From contig OX442315.1 of the NCBI GenBank assembly GCA_949358305.1, positions 18,936,427 to 19,000,426 on the forward strand: DNA of 64,000 nucleotides. The letters run 5' to 3'. Positions 23,901-36,818 of this stretch are shown here, in pieces (position 1 is the stretch's first letter; every line of letters starts with the position of its first letter). The notes below the pieces were generated by a model that saw only the letters and a program-made list of their open reading frames with translations, made no database searches and had not been told where the DNA came from. Made by a program: the position numbers and the translations under genes. The stretch comes from Strigamia acuminata. Taxonomy: Eukaryota > Arthropoda > Chilopoda > Geophilomorpha > Linotaeniidae.

Positions 23901-26900
23901 GTTTTATTTTAGAATTGTGTATACGAGAAGGGTCCGTTTTGACGAGGAAAAGGATTTGAGCAATTTGTTCGCTATTAAAGTGCTGATTCGAGGGATGTGG
24001 AACGGGCAAATGTTCCCAGTTGTCAGATAGAATAAATTAAATTGTTTGACACGAAGATATGAGTGAAATTGTGTATGGTGAAAGGCTCTGATCGGGTGGC
24101 AGCATGTCGAAGGGTATCTCCCGACTCGTCTTTGCGTTTAACATGGAAAATCTGTCAATTGGAAATCATGTGTTTTTCAAACGAGCAAATGAAATCCAAG
24201 CTAGCGAGCGAAACGGGAGATGCCTCGTCTTGCCTCATGGGAACTTAAACGAGTGTGTGAGTGCAGCCATGAGTTGTTACCTTCCAAAAGTGGATTGGAT
24301 TGCAGCAGTTGTTCCTTGATGCAATCCACTTCTCTCCCTTTCCCCGACACAGCTGCCACATAATGCATCACCAGCTTGCTCGCCTCTGAAAAGATGACAA
24401 AACAACGTCAAACGCCATATTTCAAGCTAGTTTAGATAAAAAGGAAAAAAATAACATATTGGGTCACAAATCTTTGTATTTGCGGTCGAATGTCTTTTTA
24501 TCTAGGTCAACCTAGTATTCATAAAGACGTTCGTCTGGAAGGTGCAATAACTTGCCTAGGAAGGAAAAACTATAGGTTTTGATATCAGATTTTTTTTTTC
24601 TTTATTTTTTTTTTGAAGAAAAAAAAAATTATTTTTAAATTTATAAACGTTTTTTTATTTTTTATTTTAGCACAGAAACAGCACTTTTGCGTCAAGAGAA
24701 ACTTCCTGACTGGCAAAAATTATTTTTTTTTAGAGCAAATTGATATGGCTTTTTAAAAAAAAAGAAAAAAGTGTCACGTGCTGATGGCTTATGAAAACAC
24801 TGATGGCACGTTATTGCCTTCTAGCACTTTATAAATGCAATTTTAAATCGTGAATTAGGTGCAGTTTTTCAGGGTATTTGCAAAAAAAAAATGAAATTGT
24901 TGAATACGAGAGATAAACACGAATTGGAAATGGAAAAGTTAGCAGCATTTTTGTTTGAGATGAAGGTTGACCACTTTTTAAGCCTTTAATCAAACCGCAA
25001 AGTCTAAAGAAACAGCTCAACTGCTCATTTTTCTAACTCTTTTTAATCGCCTTTTCTCGACGTGCTGTGACACACTGGCTTCACGGCGGCAACCGATTTC
25101 GTAATCAACTCTGAGGTCGACCTATTTACAATGAACTAACAAGGTGCAACCGATTTTTGTTAAACGAAGATGAAGTGCTTTGCAAAATCAGTTGTTGCGA
25201 CCCAGGTTCCAAATGAGATTATTAGTGAGGAAAAGTCATCATCATCATCATCACAAAAGTCGCCGTTTGCTCCTTTATGCTACAGACTGTCGCAATATGG
25301 CATTTCTTAACCAAAATGAGGTTAGATTAGAGAGGATTTGGAGGCCGAACCCTTAGCATCATTCAGATGGAATTGTGAAGGATATTAAATGAGTGCGCAC
25401 TCACTGCTTTCACATGTCAATAAAATAAAAGGAAAGTCGGCTTGTTGCGAATTAAGAATTCTGAGGTTTTTGAAAGATAAACATAAAAATATCTATAAAG
25501 CGAGTGTTTTGTTTTTGTTTCCTCTGTTTTCTGTTTAAGTTTATGGAGTTATTGGCTAATGAAATACTAACATGTTGTGTTTTAGTATCAGCCCACAGCC
25601 GTAAAAGATTATGTAAACAAGTGCTGGTGGCTGAGCTGAAGATTGGCAACAGATGCAAGATTTCGGTTTTAGCCTGGAACATGTTTATGAAATTAATAAC
25701 CGTTTAATTGCCATGTTACGACAGTCATTAATAAAGCGGTACACCTCGTAATAAGGTGGTGGTACTATTAATTTTAAATTTAGATCTGGGAATGCACTTT
25801 AGCTGCTTGTAAACACGAGCTTTAATCTAGATTATTAGTGGCAAATAAAGATAATACGATGGTTTATTTATTTACCAGTTTTTCCTGAACCACTTTCTCC
25901 AGAGATAATCATACATTGATCCAAGTTTATGTCTCTCATGGACCTGTATGCCACGTCAGCAATGGCGTAGCTGTTTTTTAGTTTTAGTTGTTTTGTTTTT
26001 AAAGGGAAAAAAAATCAAAAACAAAAATTAAAAAATGTAAAAACGAAGAATAAAAAAATGTACGGAAGTGGTCAACTTACATGTGTGGTGGCAGGTCGAA
26101 CATGCTGCGGCTTTGATAGGCCTGAATTACATCTCCCGAGTACAATGCGAGTTTCTTATATGGATTCACTGATATTACAACGTTCCCAATATATGTCTGT
26201 AATTAAATTGAATAAAAATAAGATTATTGATCGTATATTAGTAAAAACAGTTGATGAAAGGACAAAAGAGATTGTACATTTGTGCTGTAAATTCGCCATC
26301 AAAGTTGAACTGTTGATGCTGAAAGCGATAGGATGATAATAAAAAATGTAAAAACATCAGAGTCATTCTTATTGGCACCATTTCCTGAAAGCGTCGAAGT
26401 GCAAGTGTTATCAGACTGATTCGGCTAATTTTCTTCCAAGATCGTTCGCAGCTAGTCAGTGGGATCAGCAGTCAAAACCCGCTCTGAAATGACGCTCACC
26501 ATAATGTGCATTCACCTCGAAGAGAGAGTAAGAGAAAGTTAACGCACACTCAGCAAAATAGTGAATGAATGCAACGTCGACTTTAAAGCTGTCATTGTGC
26601 GCTGTTCTCTTTTCAATAGTTGGTGTTGGCGAATTTTCACTTTTAAATTTTATGCGCAATTATGCTTTCTAATTAAGACTATTAGTGTATTAAATGAAAT
26701 GACATCTAACGTTACGGTTTGTAGATGCAATTAGAATAGATCTAGGGGGACCATGTGGCAATACTGATTTTCCCTAAGCTGATTTTGTCTCGGGGAAATT
26801 TGTAACTGTTGTGAAATATAAATGGCAAAGGGGGATTAAAATTAGTTATTCAATAGTTGATTTTATTTAGGTTACATTTATTATTGTGTCCACAATTTTA

Positions 26901-29900
26901 CTCGGAATTTCCGCTAAAAATTAATTTAATTAAATATCCCCTACAGTTCAAACTTATGGTTTAATCCTTTTTTTTTTCTTATTTATTTTCACCAAAAAAA
27001 AAAAATCGATTTTTCCACTCATATCATTTGACACTTATTTATTACTTAATTATGCACTTCGCGCATTATATGGGCGGAGGAAAAACTTCTTTTCCAAATT
27101 GTGTGGAAGCGCATAAAGTTGTGTAAGTTTAAAGATGAGATGAAAAACATCAACAGATTGTGGCGATTGCAAATTTTTAAGTGATTACTCAGCAAAGAGG
27201 TGTCTTTTTGTCTTCGTAGCAGTGCGATTGTCAAAAGAAGTTGAATTGTTTTATACTACCGATGTTCACACTCATTCATCTGTCGCGCAGTGGGGAATTC
27301 CTTGTGAGACGAAGATAAAAATTGGGGAATTGTACGAGAATGGAGTCATTAAGGCAAAAATTATTTTGACGAAAATTCGAGAAGCTGACTTGCCGGAACC
27401 GGAGAAGAAACAATTGGGAGAATTTCTTAACAACTTCCCATCGTTTCGTTCGGAGAATTGCAGAAGGGTTGAACGAGTGGAAACTGTAGGGAGTGTATAA
27501 TTCTGTTTATTTTTAAAGGGAATTTCAAGGAAAAATAGTGGACCATTAATTTACACTTAATTTTATTATAGTGAGTGCATCAATATTTGAATTTAATATT
27601 TGATTTTGAATAACGTGGCAAAGTTGAAAGAAGAATGTAAATAAACAAAATATTCATTTGAATTCCATTGAAGCAGTAAAAAATTGCATGCTCGATTTCT
27701 CTATGTGAGCAAATAAAACAAATGCTTTTTTATTAAATTGTTTTCGCTTGTATAAAAACCACAAATGTATGTACGTCGTAGATGAAACAGATGTTTAACT
27801 TTAAGTTGTAGATTTTGGTTTTAAACTGTTTGTTGAAGTGATTATCTGTGTGGTCTAACTGAAAATATGAAGACATGCATCAGAAGTGGAAGAAGTTTTA
27901 GGATCCACGAACACAAACACTCAACAGAAAGTTATTGCCGATCCTAGCTTTAAAACAAATCACTGAATAAATAACAAACAAAACCAACTAAAAATATCCT
28001 CAGTTTTAAAATTTATATATTTACATATCTACAATTCACATACCGTACTGCCTCGATTTAACGCCGGGGCGTTTATTCATTTTTTCTAGTTGACCCCCCC
28101 GGCGTTCATTCAAAGCCCGGCGATTATTCGCGCCGGGCGTCTACCCGAAAAAAAAAATTGGAAAGCCACTCATTGCTAGCTATTCTTCGATGTTTCGACC
28201 AAAAGACCTCTCAAAACGTTTAAAAAACGTTTCAACCCGGCGTTTAAACAAACCCGGCGTTCATTTAAGGCCGGCGTTTATTGCCATTTCGTCCTCAGTT
28301 TGCCCGGCGCTTAATCAGGAGCCGGCGTTTAGATACGACCGGCGTTAAATCGAGGCAGTACGGTATTTGACTTCCTTTCAAATATTGAACTGGCTAACTG
28401 AAATCTATAGTCAAGAATATAATGTTGGACTAAACCTGTGTTATCAACATTAAAATTTTAATTTCGTAACAAACTTTTAGCCCATAAACTTCATTGGCAT
28501 TCAAAACCTGCGCTCTTTCTTCCAAGTTTAATATTTCAAGATACCCCACTCGGGGCATTTGTGCATTGCTTGATGCAGTACAAATTACCAAACGATACTA
28601 AGTGCACTTAACACGAACATACAAGATAGAACGAAATAAGCAGTTTTAAATTTATGTTGGTGTTTTAAATTTATAGCTTGTGTGTCCTTACTGCTGTTTT
28701 ACATACAAACACGATACAAACGGTTTAACCCACAGAAATATTTTCATCTCTGAGCAGTAATATATTTTGACATGAAGCATTTAAAGATGGCATTTTTATT
28801 ACTCTTGTCACAACGAGTCCTTAGTCTAATTATTATACCGTGCTAACAGCAAGTATAGTAATTCCCCTCATGCTAATTTCTGCAGAAGAAGTTGAGTAAA
28901 CGATGTGCTTAGTGTAATTATTTCTCGCATGCACAACGAAAAGATTCATGTGTGAACTCATGAATAACTTAAGGTCACCTTTTACATAATTTAAGTAGTC
29001 AACAGGCAGGAGATGTTAAAAGGTACTGCAACTCGAATTATGCAAAAGGAATAAAAAATTGACGTAAAATTGAGGTTGAAGTATAAATATAGTTTCTTTT
29101 TTTTTAAAGATAAAAGATAAAAAATAAAAAAAACATTCTATTTTGTTACTAAACTTGGCAGTTAAGCTCGATTTTAAAAAACTTTAATGACTTTTCTGGC
29201 TGATGCCTAAAAGCTGTAAAGAAGAGAGTGATAAGGATGAAAATTGTTTGCAACATTGAATTAAAATGTCTTCATTTAGGTTAACCTCAAAGTTATGCAG
29301 GTGGTTAGTAAGTTTCATTTTAAATGCTGCGTGTAATGGATGTTGCAGGGCATGACGGGATTTTATTTCTCTCGTCCTTTGTATTAGAGGTCGCTGGATG
29401 TGGGATAGCGAGCCATTTTTCTGCTTGGATGTCTAGGTCTCGAGGCAATGGACAGAATGCTAAGATTTTTCTTTTTTGAGATGTCAAAGGCCGATTTACT
29501 GTTTGTTTTGGGATACGGGATGACATGGTGTTCGATTGAATGGAATTTGGCCTGGTGAAATGTCGAAGGATGAGATCACTATGACAACGGTTTTTTTTTT
29601 GTTGAAGGCAATATTTTGGATTACTTTGGCTTCCGAACAATACGAGAGCCTGGCGTCATTTATATTCAGTGCAGAAACGCAGTTTATTGTATATGAAAGT
29701 GCATGATGGGAGAAGTTTTGTGATATCCAAGGAAAAATTTGAAAATTAATTTTTTTTTTGAATCTAGAAAGTGATTTGGTAAAGAATATTAATTTAGTAA
29801 AATTATTATTAAATCGTGTCGAGGAAAGCACGGAAAGACAAAGAATTAGATTTTATAATTATGTAGGCAGGGGGGAAGATAGAGAAAGCAATTGGTTTGA

Positions 29901-32900
29901 AGCCTGTTTTACTACTCTGCCAAGTTTACATCAGCAGAACGTGATTACGCCATCCGCAGACAGCAAATGGAAGAGGAAGATGGCGATAATAATCTGCGGG
30001 TGCTGTTCGCAGTTAAGTTCATCATCCGTACGACCACATCGAGATGATGATGTGGAGAAATTTTAAAATCGATATTTCTTGTATGCGTTGCACGGGTGAC
30101 AATCAAACGATGAAAAGTGGCCAGAGAGACAACATCCGACTTAAATGGACATGAATGGTTGGATGGTTTGCAAGTGTTGTTTCGAAAGCAGGTACAGAGA
30201 GGGAGACCATAACGAACATGTGAATGAGCAATTAACGTTTAACGAGTATTTCTGGTTTATTAATGAATTATAAATGATTGTTAGAACGTTAATGCTTTTT
30301 AATGATAAATAAATGGTTTTAATTTTAAGTGTAAAGTTGTGGTTAGTTTTAGATATGAGAATATTTATTATTTTGAATTATGCTGCATTCTCTTTTATTC
30401 TGCACTTGCGCAGTTACCAGAATCAAGTCTCGCCCCGCGCTCTATTGGAGACTCGCGGTCTAATGGAGACTGTTAAGTCTACGAGAAAACCATTAAAAAA
30501 AACTCACTTTTTGTTGCAAATTCAAATTTTCCTCAAATTTTCCATAAAATTCAATTTTTCCTAAAATTTTCCATAAAAATTCAAATTTTTCCTCAAATTT
30601 TCCATAAAAATTCAAATTTTCCTCAAATTTTCCATAAAAATTCAAATTTCACTATATGTTACATTAAAAAATTGTAAAATTGTAAAATTTTATTCCATGA
30701 CTTTTTAGTCCGTATAAATACTTTGTCATAGTGCACGGGTCTCCACTAAAACGCGGCGTTATAATAGAGACCTGCGCACTAATTACATATTTTAATTTTT
30801 TTAATGGGGGGCCGCGCACAATAAGAATTGTGTTTTTAGCAAGGGTTTCAGGTTTGCATTTTGCGACTACGGTATGCTAACTTAATAAATTTACCATGAC
30901 GGTTCGGTATAGAGATTATTCCTTACCTTGATCTGTCTATTCAGATCTAAACTTATGCCAAATACTGTTGGGAAAAGGGAAGGAAATTTGAATTGAGAAA
31001 AATATCCCCCGGATGAAATCCTCCTTATCAAATCGTAGTGACTTTTGACGGAAAAGTCATTCCTTCAAATTTATCTGATTTCAAAATACCTAGTTGGAAT
31101 TATAATTTTCAATTTTTTTTTCTTCAATTTTTTATTTTTATTTTTCATAACTTTTTTTGCGACTTGACAATTTATCGGAAAAGTGGTAACTTTAAAGGTT
31201 TATACTAGTATCCAATGATGCTCATCCGCGTTCTTATCTTTACACGCATATTTTAATCTATACTGATTAATACTTATTTTAAAGCTTTAACTCGCGGGAG
31301 GGAAACTTGAAATGTTGAACAAATCTTAATAATACTAAATCTCATTAGTCTCTGCTAATTCTCGTAAATCTTTTCTAAGCTCTTTTTGCGTTATTTTTCT
31401 TGTTTCTTGACTTGATTTTCTTGGCCTGAATTTACATTTTAAGTTCAAATTAAATTCTGATTACTCTGCACGAAATATTTAGTCAATTTGTTGGCGATTT
31501 TTTTATTTATTTATATAAAAAAGAGAGACTCGTTTGTGAAATGTAACATAAGTCCACACATTTTTCTAAACATTTGATTGCCTTTGCGGGAAATGTTGAA
31601 ACAGCGATTTTCAAATATGCTGTTCGTCTATACTTTTTAAACAATGTCTACTGCTGGTGAATTAACTTGGTCGAAAAAGAATTCAGTTGCTTCAAATAAC
31701 AAGAGGAGGGAGGGCGCAACTCGTGAAATAAAGATGAGGATGTGGAAAATAATAGAAGGAAAAAAAATGTATATATGTGATAAGAAAGAAAATTCAACTG
31801 GAGAAGTGAACGCACCCGGGTTGAAAAGCCTATATCATTCCAATGAGCGCCAATATTTTAGTCATTTGTATATAAAAGTTGAACATTAACACATCAAATT
31901 TTCAAACAACACTGAGTTTTCTCAAGAGCAGCACTATATCAGATTACGTACACACAATAACCCAAGCACGCTGCATGTACTATAATCTTGATGGTGGGTT
32001 TCATTAAATTATCTTGCAGCACTAGTACTCATCGCATTAAATATTAGAACTGACCTTTGGGAGTTATAAATTGAACCCCTGAGCTCGAATATGAGCAGTT
32101 TCAAAAAATTAATTTGCTTGGAAAACAAAGCACATTTAAAAACGTCATTTCGTAACAATTGTTTTTAAATTATATGAGGCTGGGATTTTCAATCACGTGT
32201 TTTCCACGGGCTAATTATAAGGTGGATGGAACCAACACAAATATTATTATTATTACTATTACGAAAGATGTTTTAGCGTGGTAATAATATCACATTTTTA
32301 TTCAATGTTTTTATTGTATAACATTGAATTTTTTTTTTTCTTTTGGAAAAAAATTTTTTTTTTTTGTAGATTTATATTTGTTGAATTTTTATATTTTTTA
32401 AGTGACATATTTACGACCGCTATAAAGATTTAACCACGCGCCGTTTGTACTATGCCGGGATTTTGCTTTTTATTTCATATTTCTTAACATTTCACTATTC
32501 AACTTTTTTTTTCTTTCTGTGAAGCCTTTTGTAAATGAATTATGAACACAATTAGATTATGAAATAATGAGCAGAAGATATGTAACCAAGCAAGCTTTTT
32601 AATCTTGTTTTATTCAAACACATAAAATTCTTCGGTGTGTAAAGTATAAACACATTTTTTTTCTTCTTTAAACCGCGAGAGAAAAGGCGTTAAAATGCAT
32701 AACAAATAAAATATATAAAAAATGACTTTTAATTAAAAAGATTTATTTTATTCGTGGGTTGAAAAACACAAGAGAGAAAACAATATTTACACATTTCCTA
32801 CCCGTATGTTTTTTACTCGCATTCTGCATCATCGCTCATGTTTAAACATCAAATTTGAACATCCTAAATGATTTATTTTATGTATTTGTTTATGGAAATA

Positions 32901-35900
32901 CAATAAACATTTTCTCGTGCACAACAATTTACATATCTAACCAAATTTTGAAAATAAACCGTTTATAAAAATTGATTGCTGCTATTGTTTTGAAAAGCGG
33001 TGCATTGACTTGTGTGGATTTTATATGCTAAAATAACAGCTTAAATCTTGTTGGACGCGATGAATTTAACATTAGATGCTTTCAAAGTTTTTGTGTATTT
33101 GGTTTATGGTTTTCTTTACAACATTCATAACTTTCGTGATTTCATTTTTGGTTTGTTTGTTTTTATTGTAGGTTAGAATGGGGGAGATTTTACAAGTCGA
33201 TGACAATTAAAGTTTATTCATTTTACACACAAGAATAAATTTTGGTCCTCTTGTGTGTGCCTAAATTATGACTATGCTCGTTTTTGAGGCCACACGAGTT
33301 AGATCAGGGATCGAATTTGGCTATAAATACTACGAAGCATAAATTATTTCAAAACCCACTGGTTGTTTACGGTTTGTTTTTTCGTGTCCATTCTGTTATA
33401 AAACCCTAAAAACATAAAAAAACAAAACCTTCGAATACCCCGAGATAAAAGATATCAATTAAAATTAGCGGCAACAAGAAATACTTATTATCTGTCATCC
33501 ATCCATTCAATCATGTGGCTAATCTCATGTGATCTCGTGTCAAATCACGTGCACTTTCACAGCAAATCTCGTGCGATCTAGCAAAAAATTTCTTGCAACA
33601 TAACGCTCACCTTGAGCAATTTCGAAATGTGATTAGCTGATAACATCGTGTGATGAACTGAAGTTGAGCTTGTTTCAACTGTGGACTTATGAATGCGTAA
33701 GAAGAAAGCTTTTCATTGGCTTATTATTAATGTGTGTTTGTAACCTCCGAGGTATACTCGTAAATGCACCTTTAGGAGGCTTTAGTTAGATTCAGCAACC
33801 TGTCTTGGCAGCTAGCAAATGCAGGAATGCAAATCTGTCTTGTCATTTCTCCCAGTCTTTCATTTGCACCGCATAGTGCACGAAAATCGTGTGTTGCAAG
33901 GTGCCGAGTTTGCTTTTAAATATTTCAAAACGGAGTGTATATTTATTCTGTTATCTTGTTTCTGTTGTAACTTAAAGGTTTGGCTATCCTTTCAGCGTTT
34001 GTATAAAAGTTAAATAAAAACGTAAATATCACTTTATCTGTCATTGAGAATCGAAATTTAGTTTAAATAAGCAGCGTAATGACTCTCAAGTGACAAAGGG
34101 AATGTTCACTAGGCGAAAAAATCCATTACATCGTTACAAACCGTTTTCCATTTCCTCTACTCAAGTGAACTCGAAAAGGGAAAAAAAATCAGCTGTGTTG
34201 AAAAATCAGACTATAATTTCTCAAAGACCTCAAGTGTTTAATTCCCCCGCGGTGGCTTCAAACTTCCCAACCAATTTCCGTCGAGAAATCAATATTTTAT
34301 TACTTTCTCGGTGATCGATTAATGAGCCGCACCGACCTTTGTCAAAAGGCTCGTACAGTGGCTTAATTTGAAACCGCAACTTTGAAGTGAAATGGATGGT
34401 GGTCAACTTTTATTTATTGGAATACTTTCCGAACAAAAGAAAAGAATTCACACATTCTGGTATTAACATTTACCAGTAAAAGGAATTGCGTTGCCTCATT
34501 TTTGACATGATACAAAAATTGGATTTTCTGCCATCAAAAAGAATGCACCAAAAAGGTTTCTAGCTTTGAAATTAAATAAAGATAAATTGTACATTTTAAA
34601 TTATATATACGTATAAAGAGGAATTTTTTTTTAAAAAATATTATTTATTATTTGATTTCTGTCCATGTTTTATTTTTTTATTAGTTGGTATTTTGCCAAT
34701 ACTTTTTATTTTAAAATATTTAAATCGCTAATCGAAAACTGAAAGTATTATGCAGGATGTGGCTCTTTAATTGAATATCTAACTTCTGTCTTTCAATTAA
34801 AAAAGTATTTTTCCAAGCCACATCATATTTTTATTATAGAAGCACGATTTCTAAAAAAAAATTTAATGCAAACAAAAAAAAAATCGTTTAATCCAATATT
34901 TGCAACATGTCAAAATGAGAAAAGTCTGCTTTTGATAGTTGCGGTTTCCTTTTTCATCCAAATTTATACGGAGATACCAGAGGTCAAGAGTAAGTTGAAT
35001 ATTTCAAAGAATTCTTTTTAATTTGTCGGATCTCATAACCTTTTGATCCAATAAGTGAATAAACGCATTTTCCATACTTTATGACCCGTTAACCTTTTTG
35101 GATATTTACTCGGGGATAAGACCTCGTATTAAAAGTGAGCAATACCTGTAAGAAAATGTTGAAAAGTTAAGAGTGTTTTCCGATATTAGCCCATAAGCGC
35201 ATTTTATAGCGGAAAAGTGTTCGTGCACCACGCGTGAACGAATGTAAAGGAGCACTAGAACCCCTTCTCCTTCCTTCAGAATGAATGTATGGTACCATGG
35301 AACATGTTATGTTAATATATTGACGAGCATTGCAACGACGCATGGTTCACTTGCCCTGTTGTACAGCCGAGTTTGTATTGGCTTTAAGGGAGCCTTTAGC
35401 AAACGGAACATGATCGTGAGGCCAAGTCTACACAATGTTTGGCCTTTCTCCAAATATCACTAAAACCCTTTGAAAATACTTTTTCCCCTTTGCAATATTG
35501 TGGTATGCCAAAAAGTAAATATTAAGAATTCGTATTTTTGGCAAAGGAGGAATATTTTTTTAACAAGTTAGTCGAGGCTCCCCGTGCCACCCAAGTGGAA
35601 AAGTGATGATGTTTTTCTTTATTAACCACGTTACTTTGAGTTGGTTAGCGGCTAATAGAAGCACGTAGCCACTGATTGAATTAATGGCGAGTTGGTTTTT
35701 TGATTCTATAGAGACTTTTGTTAATCGCATTACGATGGCGACGGGAGAAGTCACTAAAATTCCATGTCTGTTTGCGCATATTGCAATTGGCTTTTCGGGC
35801 TGGTTTCATCAGGACGTAGGATTGGAGGAAGCGAGGTTAAATGAGGATCACGTCGTCCTAAGTGTAGAATTACGATGATCGGAGGTTATGGGAACTGATT

Positions 35901-36818
35901 GATGAGATTTATTGCTTGGCTTCACGCCTGTGCACGTTGGTGGCCTCCAAGGAGTCGGTTCGATTTTGTTTTCTTTGGGTTGATCATTCAGGAAGAGGGA
36001 AAATGTCTCTGCTGTCATAGAATTTAAGTTTGGCTTTGATCGAATTGAATGAGATTGGAAGCGAAGTTTGGAAAAGGAGAAATGTCGAGAGTTTCTGTGA
36101 TGCACTTTTCACGTCAATAAATAAACAAAAGTTGGATTTAATATTGATATAAATGCTTTTTGATGGTTCGTGGTTCGTAATAAATCCGACTGGGCCATCA
36201 GTTTTAATTTAGAGAACTGAAAGAATTAAATTTTTTAATACTTACGGTGGAGATTTTAAAGGAGTGTTTTTGATGCGTGTCAATGAAATTTCTTATTTTT
36301 TCGTCTTGCTTTGGTTTATTTTTATTTTTATAAAGAGTTAAGCTTATCACGTTTTCTGTTGGCATTAATATTCTTTGTTCAAATTGAGCCTCATTTTGCG
36401 GACTCGGTAAAACTGCAGATTAGTCGTTGAGCTCTTTAAACACCATTTTGAATAAATATTCTCACAAATAGCTACTAAGGGTATTTACAAAACGCAGGTT
36501 TGTTTGAAAACACATCTCAGAGTGTGCAGAAACCATTAAAGCTATTAAATAGATGAAAAGACTGAAAGGAGTTTAGCAAAGAAGCCTAATTTCGGGAAGC
36601 TTTTAGAAAGAAGAGAGAGAAAAATGCGGTGGCTTAGAGGCGGAATAAATGAAGGAAATGCGACAGTAGTGTATGGTTTTACTTACGTATATCTGATCTC
36701 TCTTAAAGCGTTGATACAAATTGGCTATGAATGCTTCTTCTGTTAAGGGTTCCAAAAGTACAACGTCACTGACACCGACCTCCTGATCGAGGCTGAGGGC
36801 GCCACGACTGCTCATCAT
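11934..36818 (-). CDS. MYO1B: Unconventional myosin class I, MYO1B-like, 28 phased coding exons, 1155 aa
   Basis: Minus-strand exons: 36818-36687, 26196-26081, 25970-25876, 24385-24281, 23098-23052, 22977-22914, 22672-22659, 22423-22339, 22038-21929, 21855-21708, 21637-21519, 21428-21342, 21223-21158, 21084-20980, 20924-20862, 20235-20032, 19965-19851, 19784-19663, 17864-17797, 17693-17477, 17414-17265, 17074-16706, 16593-16375, 15868-15762, 15692-15557, 13459-13307, 13122-12995, 12057-11934. Total 3468 nt, in phase throughout. It is a membrane-linked actin motor. Seen: [12 protein letters not shown]-loop GESGSGKT (about 107-114), switch I NDNSSRFGKYM, switch II LDIYGFE (about 387-392), SH3-like converter [15 protein letters not shown] motif [15 protein letters not shown], the family-typical exon ending [16 protein letters not shown], and a TH1 lipid-binding tail. 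Length is close to human MYO1B (1136). The start MMSS at 36818 is chosen by comparison; the frame stays open upstream, so a 5' exon is missing. Confidence 0.93.
12150..12740. mobile_element. Degenerate repeat cluster of CCGGTCT..TAGAGG..CCGGACAT type, in a myosin intron
   Basis: The motifs TAGAGGAAGTTTTTA and ATTATCGGACAT / ATTACCGGACAT recur several times between 12170 and 12720, with CCGGTCT blocks. They resemble the intact MITE at 47916-48101. This looks like one or more old, broken elements; no clear outer termini remain. Confidence 0.4.
13722..13925. mobile_element. MITE with TATAACGAAT termini and TA target duplication
   Basis: CAGTCAAAACTCTTTATAAC and, inverted at the far end, CAGTCGACACTCTTTATAAC form near-perfect terminal repeats flanked by TA on both sides. 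Repeated ATAACGAAT motifs fill the interior. The TA duplication and CAGT end are typical of Tc1/mariner/pogo-related non-autonomous elements. It sits in a myosin intron. Confidence 0.85.
15923..16359. mobile_element. hAT-like non-autonomous element with CAGGGCCGGCC end
   Basis: The left end CAGGGCCGGCCTTAG and, inverted on the right, GGGGTCGGCCTTAAG have matching follow-on blocks (CTAGATTTGG / TCTAATTTGG). CAGGG termini are common in hAT-type elements. The right end lies about 14 bp from the splice donor of the myosin exon 16375-16593, so it has pushed close to the intron border without destroying it. No target duplication could be confirmed. Confidence 0.55.
16706..17074 (-). other. Myosin exon with long low-complexity insertion in the lever arm
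   Basis: This 123-codon exon begins as an IQ-like helix ([20 protein letters not shown]). It then turns into about 100 residues of Lys/Ser/Pro-rich sequence ([27 protein letters not shown]) before the next helix [13 protein letters not shown]. Vertebrate MYO1B has repeated IQ helices here instead. The frame is open across the whole exon and both borders are good, so it appears translated. Confidence 0.8.
18353..19432. mobile_element. 1.08-kb inverted-repeat element with TA duplication, host of a nested MITE
   Basis: 29-bp terminal repeats starting GAGAATTTGCGGCAGG on the left and GAGAGTTTGCGGCAGG (inverted) on the right differ at one base and are flanked by TA. No transposase frame is visible inside. 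It lies in the myosin intron between 17864 and 19663. Confidence 0.85.
18501..18962. mobile_element. 462-bp MITE with perfect 53-bp inverted termini, nested
   Basis: The left end TATACTCAAACTCACCATAA through CCTATTGGCC (18501-18553) is repeated exactly in inverse at 18910-18962. Identical ends imply recent transposition, and it interrupts the older 18353-19432 element. Its ends resemble the element in the copy B leader. Confidence 0.9.
19447..19620. repeat. Dispersed repeat, inverted copy at 47700-48170
   Basis: Sequence such as ACCAATAGCATGCAAAAATG and CCCAATGCATTTCAAAATAC matches the reverse strand of 47700-47790. ATATTGCTTTTCACTT matches the reverse strand of about 48145-48165. It is rich in TGCATT. 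Class unknown. Confidence 0.75.
20488..20750. mobile_element. 263-bp MITE with GACCCTGGC..GCCAGG termini
   Basis: Left GACCCTGGCCGCCAGGGTCA and right (inverted) GACCCTGACAGCCAGGTTCA are imperfect terminal repeats. The left one is itself a near-perfect palindrome. Located between myosin exons 20862-20924 and 20032-20235. Confidence 0.7.
22659..22672 (-). other. 14-nt micro-exon of the myosin gene
   Basis: Between acceptor TTTTTCAG and donor GTGAGTG lies only ATCTCCTGGAGAAA. It supplies the end of a Tyr codon plus LLEK, giving ITNYLLEK, the invariant myosin motif before the next exon SRV. Skipping it would shift the frame, so it must be constitutive. Confidence 0.9.
27222..27500 (+). pseudogene. 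Fragment resembling a transposase (MULE/FLYWCH-associated type) domain
   Basis: A 92-codon frame contains [31 protein letters not shown] and [14 protein letters not shown]. This arrangement (His pair, 'I-x-E-L-x-x-x-G-V' helix, Pro then 'QL-x-x-F/Y-L') recalls the N-terminal part of animal MULE-like transposases. It has no catalytic region and no visible terminal repeats. The match is from memory of the pattern, so it may be wrong. Confidence 0.3.
28041..28365. mobile_element. 325-bp MITE with perfect 27-bp TACCGTACTGCC termini
   Basis: TACCGTACTGCCTCGATTTA at the left is repeated exactly in inverse at 28339-28365. The interior is a series of GC-rich CCGGCGTTTA-type motifs in both orientations, giving strong self-pairing. 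Located in the myosin first intron. Confidence 0.88.
30409..30783. mobile_element. Inverted-repeat element around GGAGAC/TCTCTATT motifs
   Basis: The left part carries CTCTATTGGAGAC and CTAATGGAGAC; the right part carries GGTCTCCACTAAAACGCGG and AATAGAGACC, in inverse relation, with GCGCAG/CTGCGC near the outer ends. An A/T tandem repeat fills the centre. Termini are diverged and the exact ends uncertain. Confidence 0.5.
30514..30650. repeat. About 31-bp tandem repeat, roughly 4 copies
   Basis: Units of the form AAATTCAAATTTTCC plus TCAAATTTTCCATAA repeat head to tail with one- or two-base differences. Confidence 0.85.

Larger units (their letters stand above)
26197..36686 (-). other. Myosin first coding intron, 10.5 kb
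   Basis: No conserved exon is recognisable inside. It contains a transposase-like fragment (27222-27500), two MITE-like elements (28041-28365, 30409-30783), a tandem repeat, and otherwise AT-rich unique sequence with scattered short frames. Large first introns often carry enhancers or alternative first exons, but I see no specific motif to support one. Confidence 0.6.
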
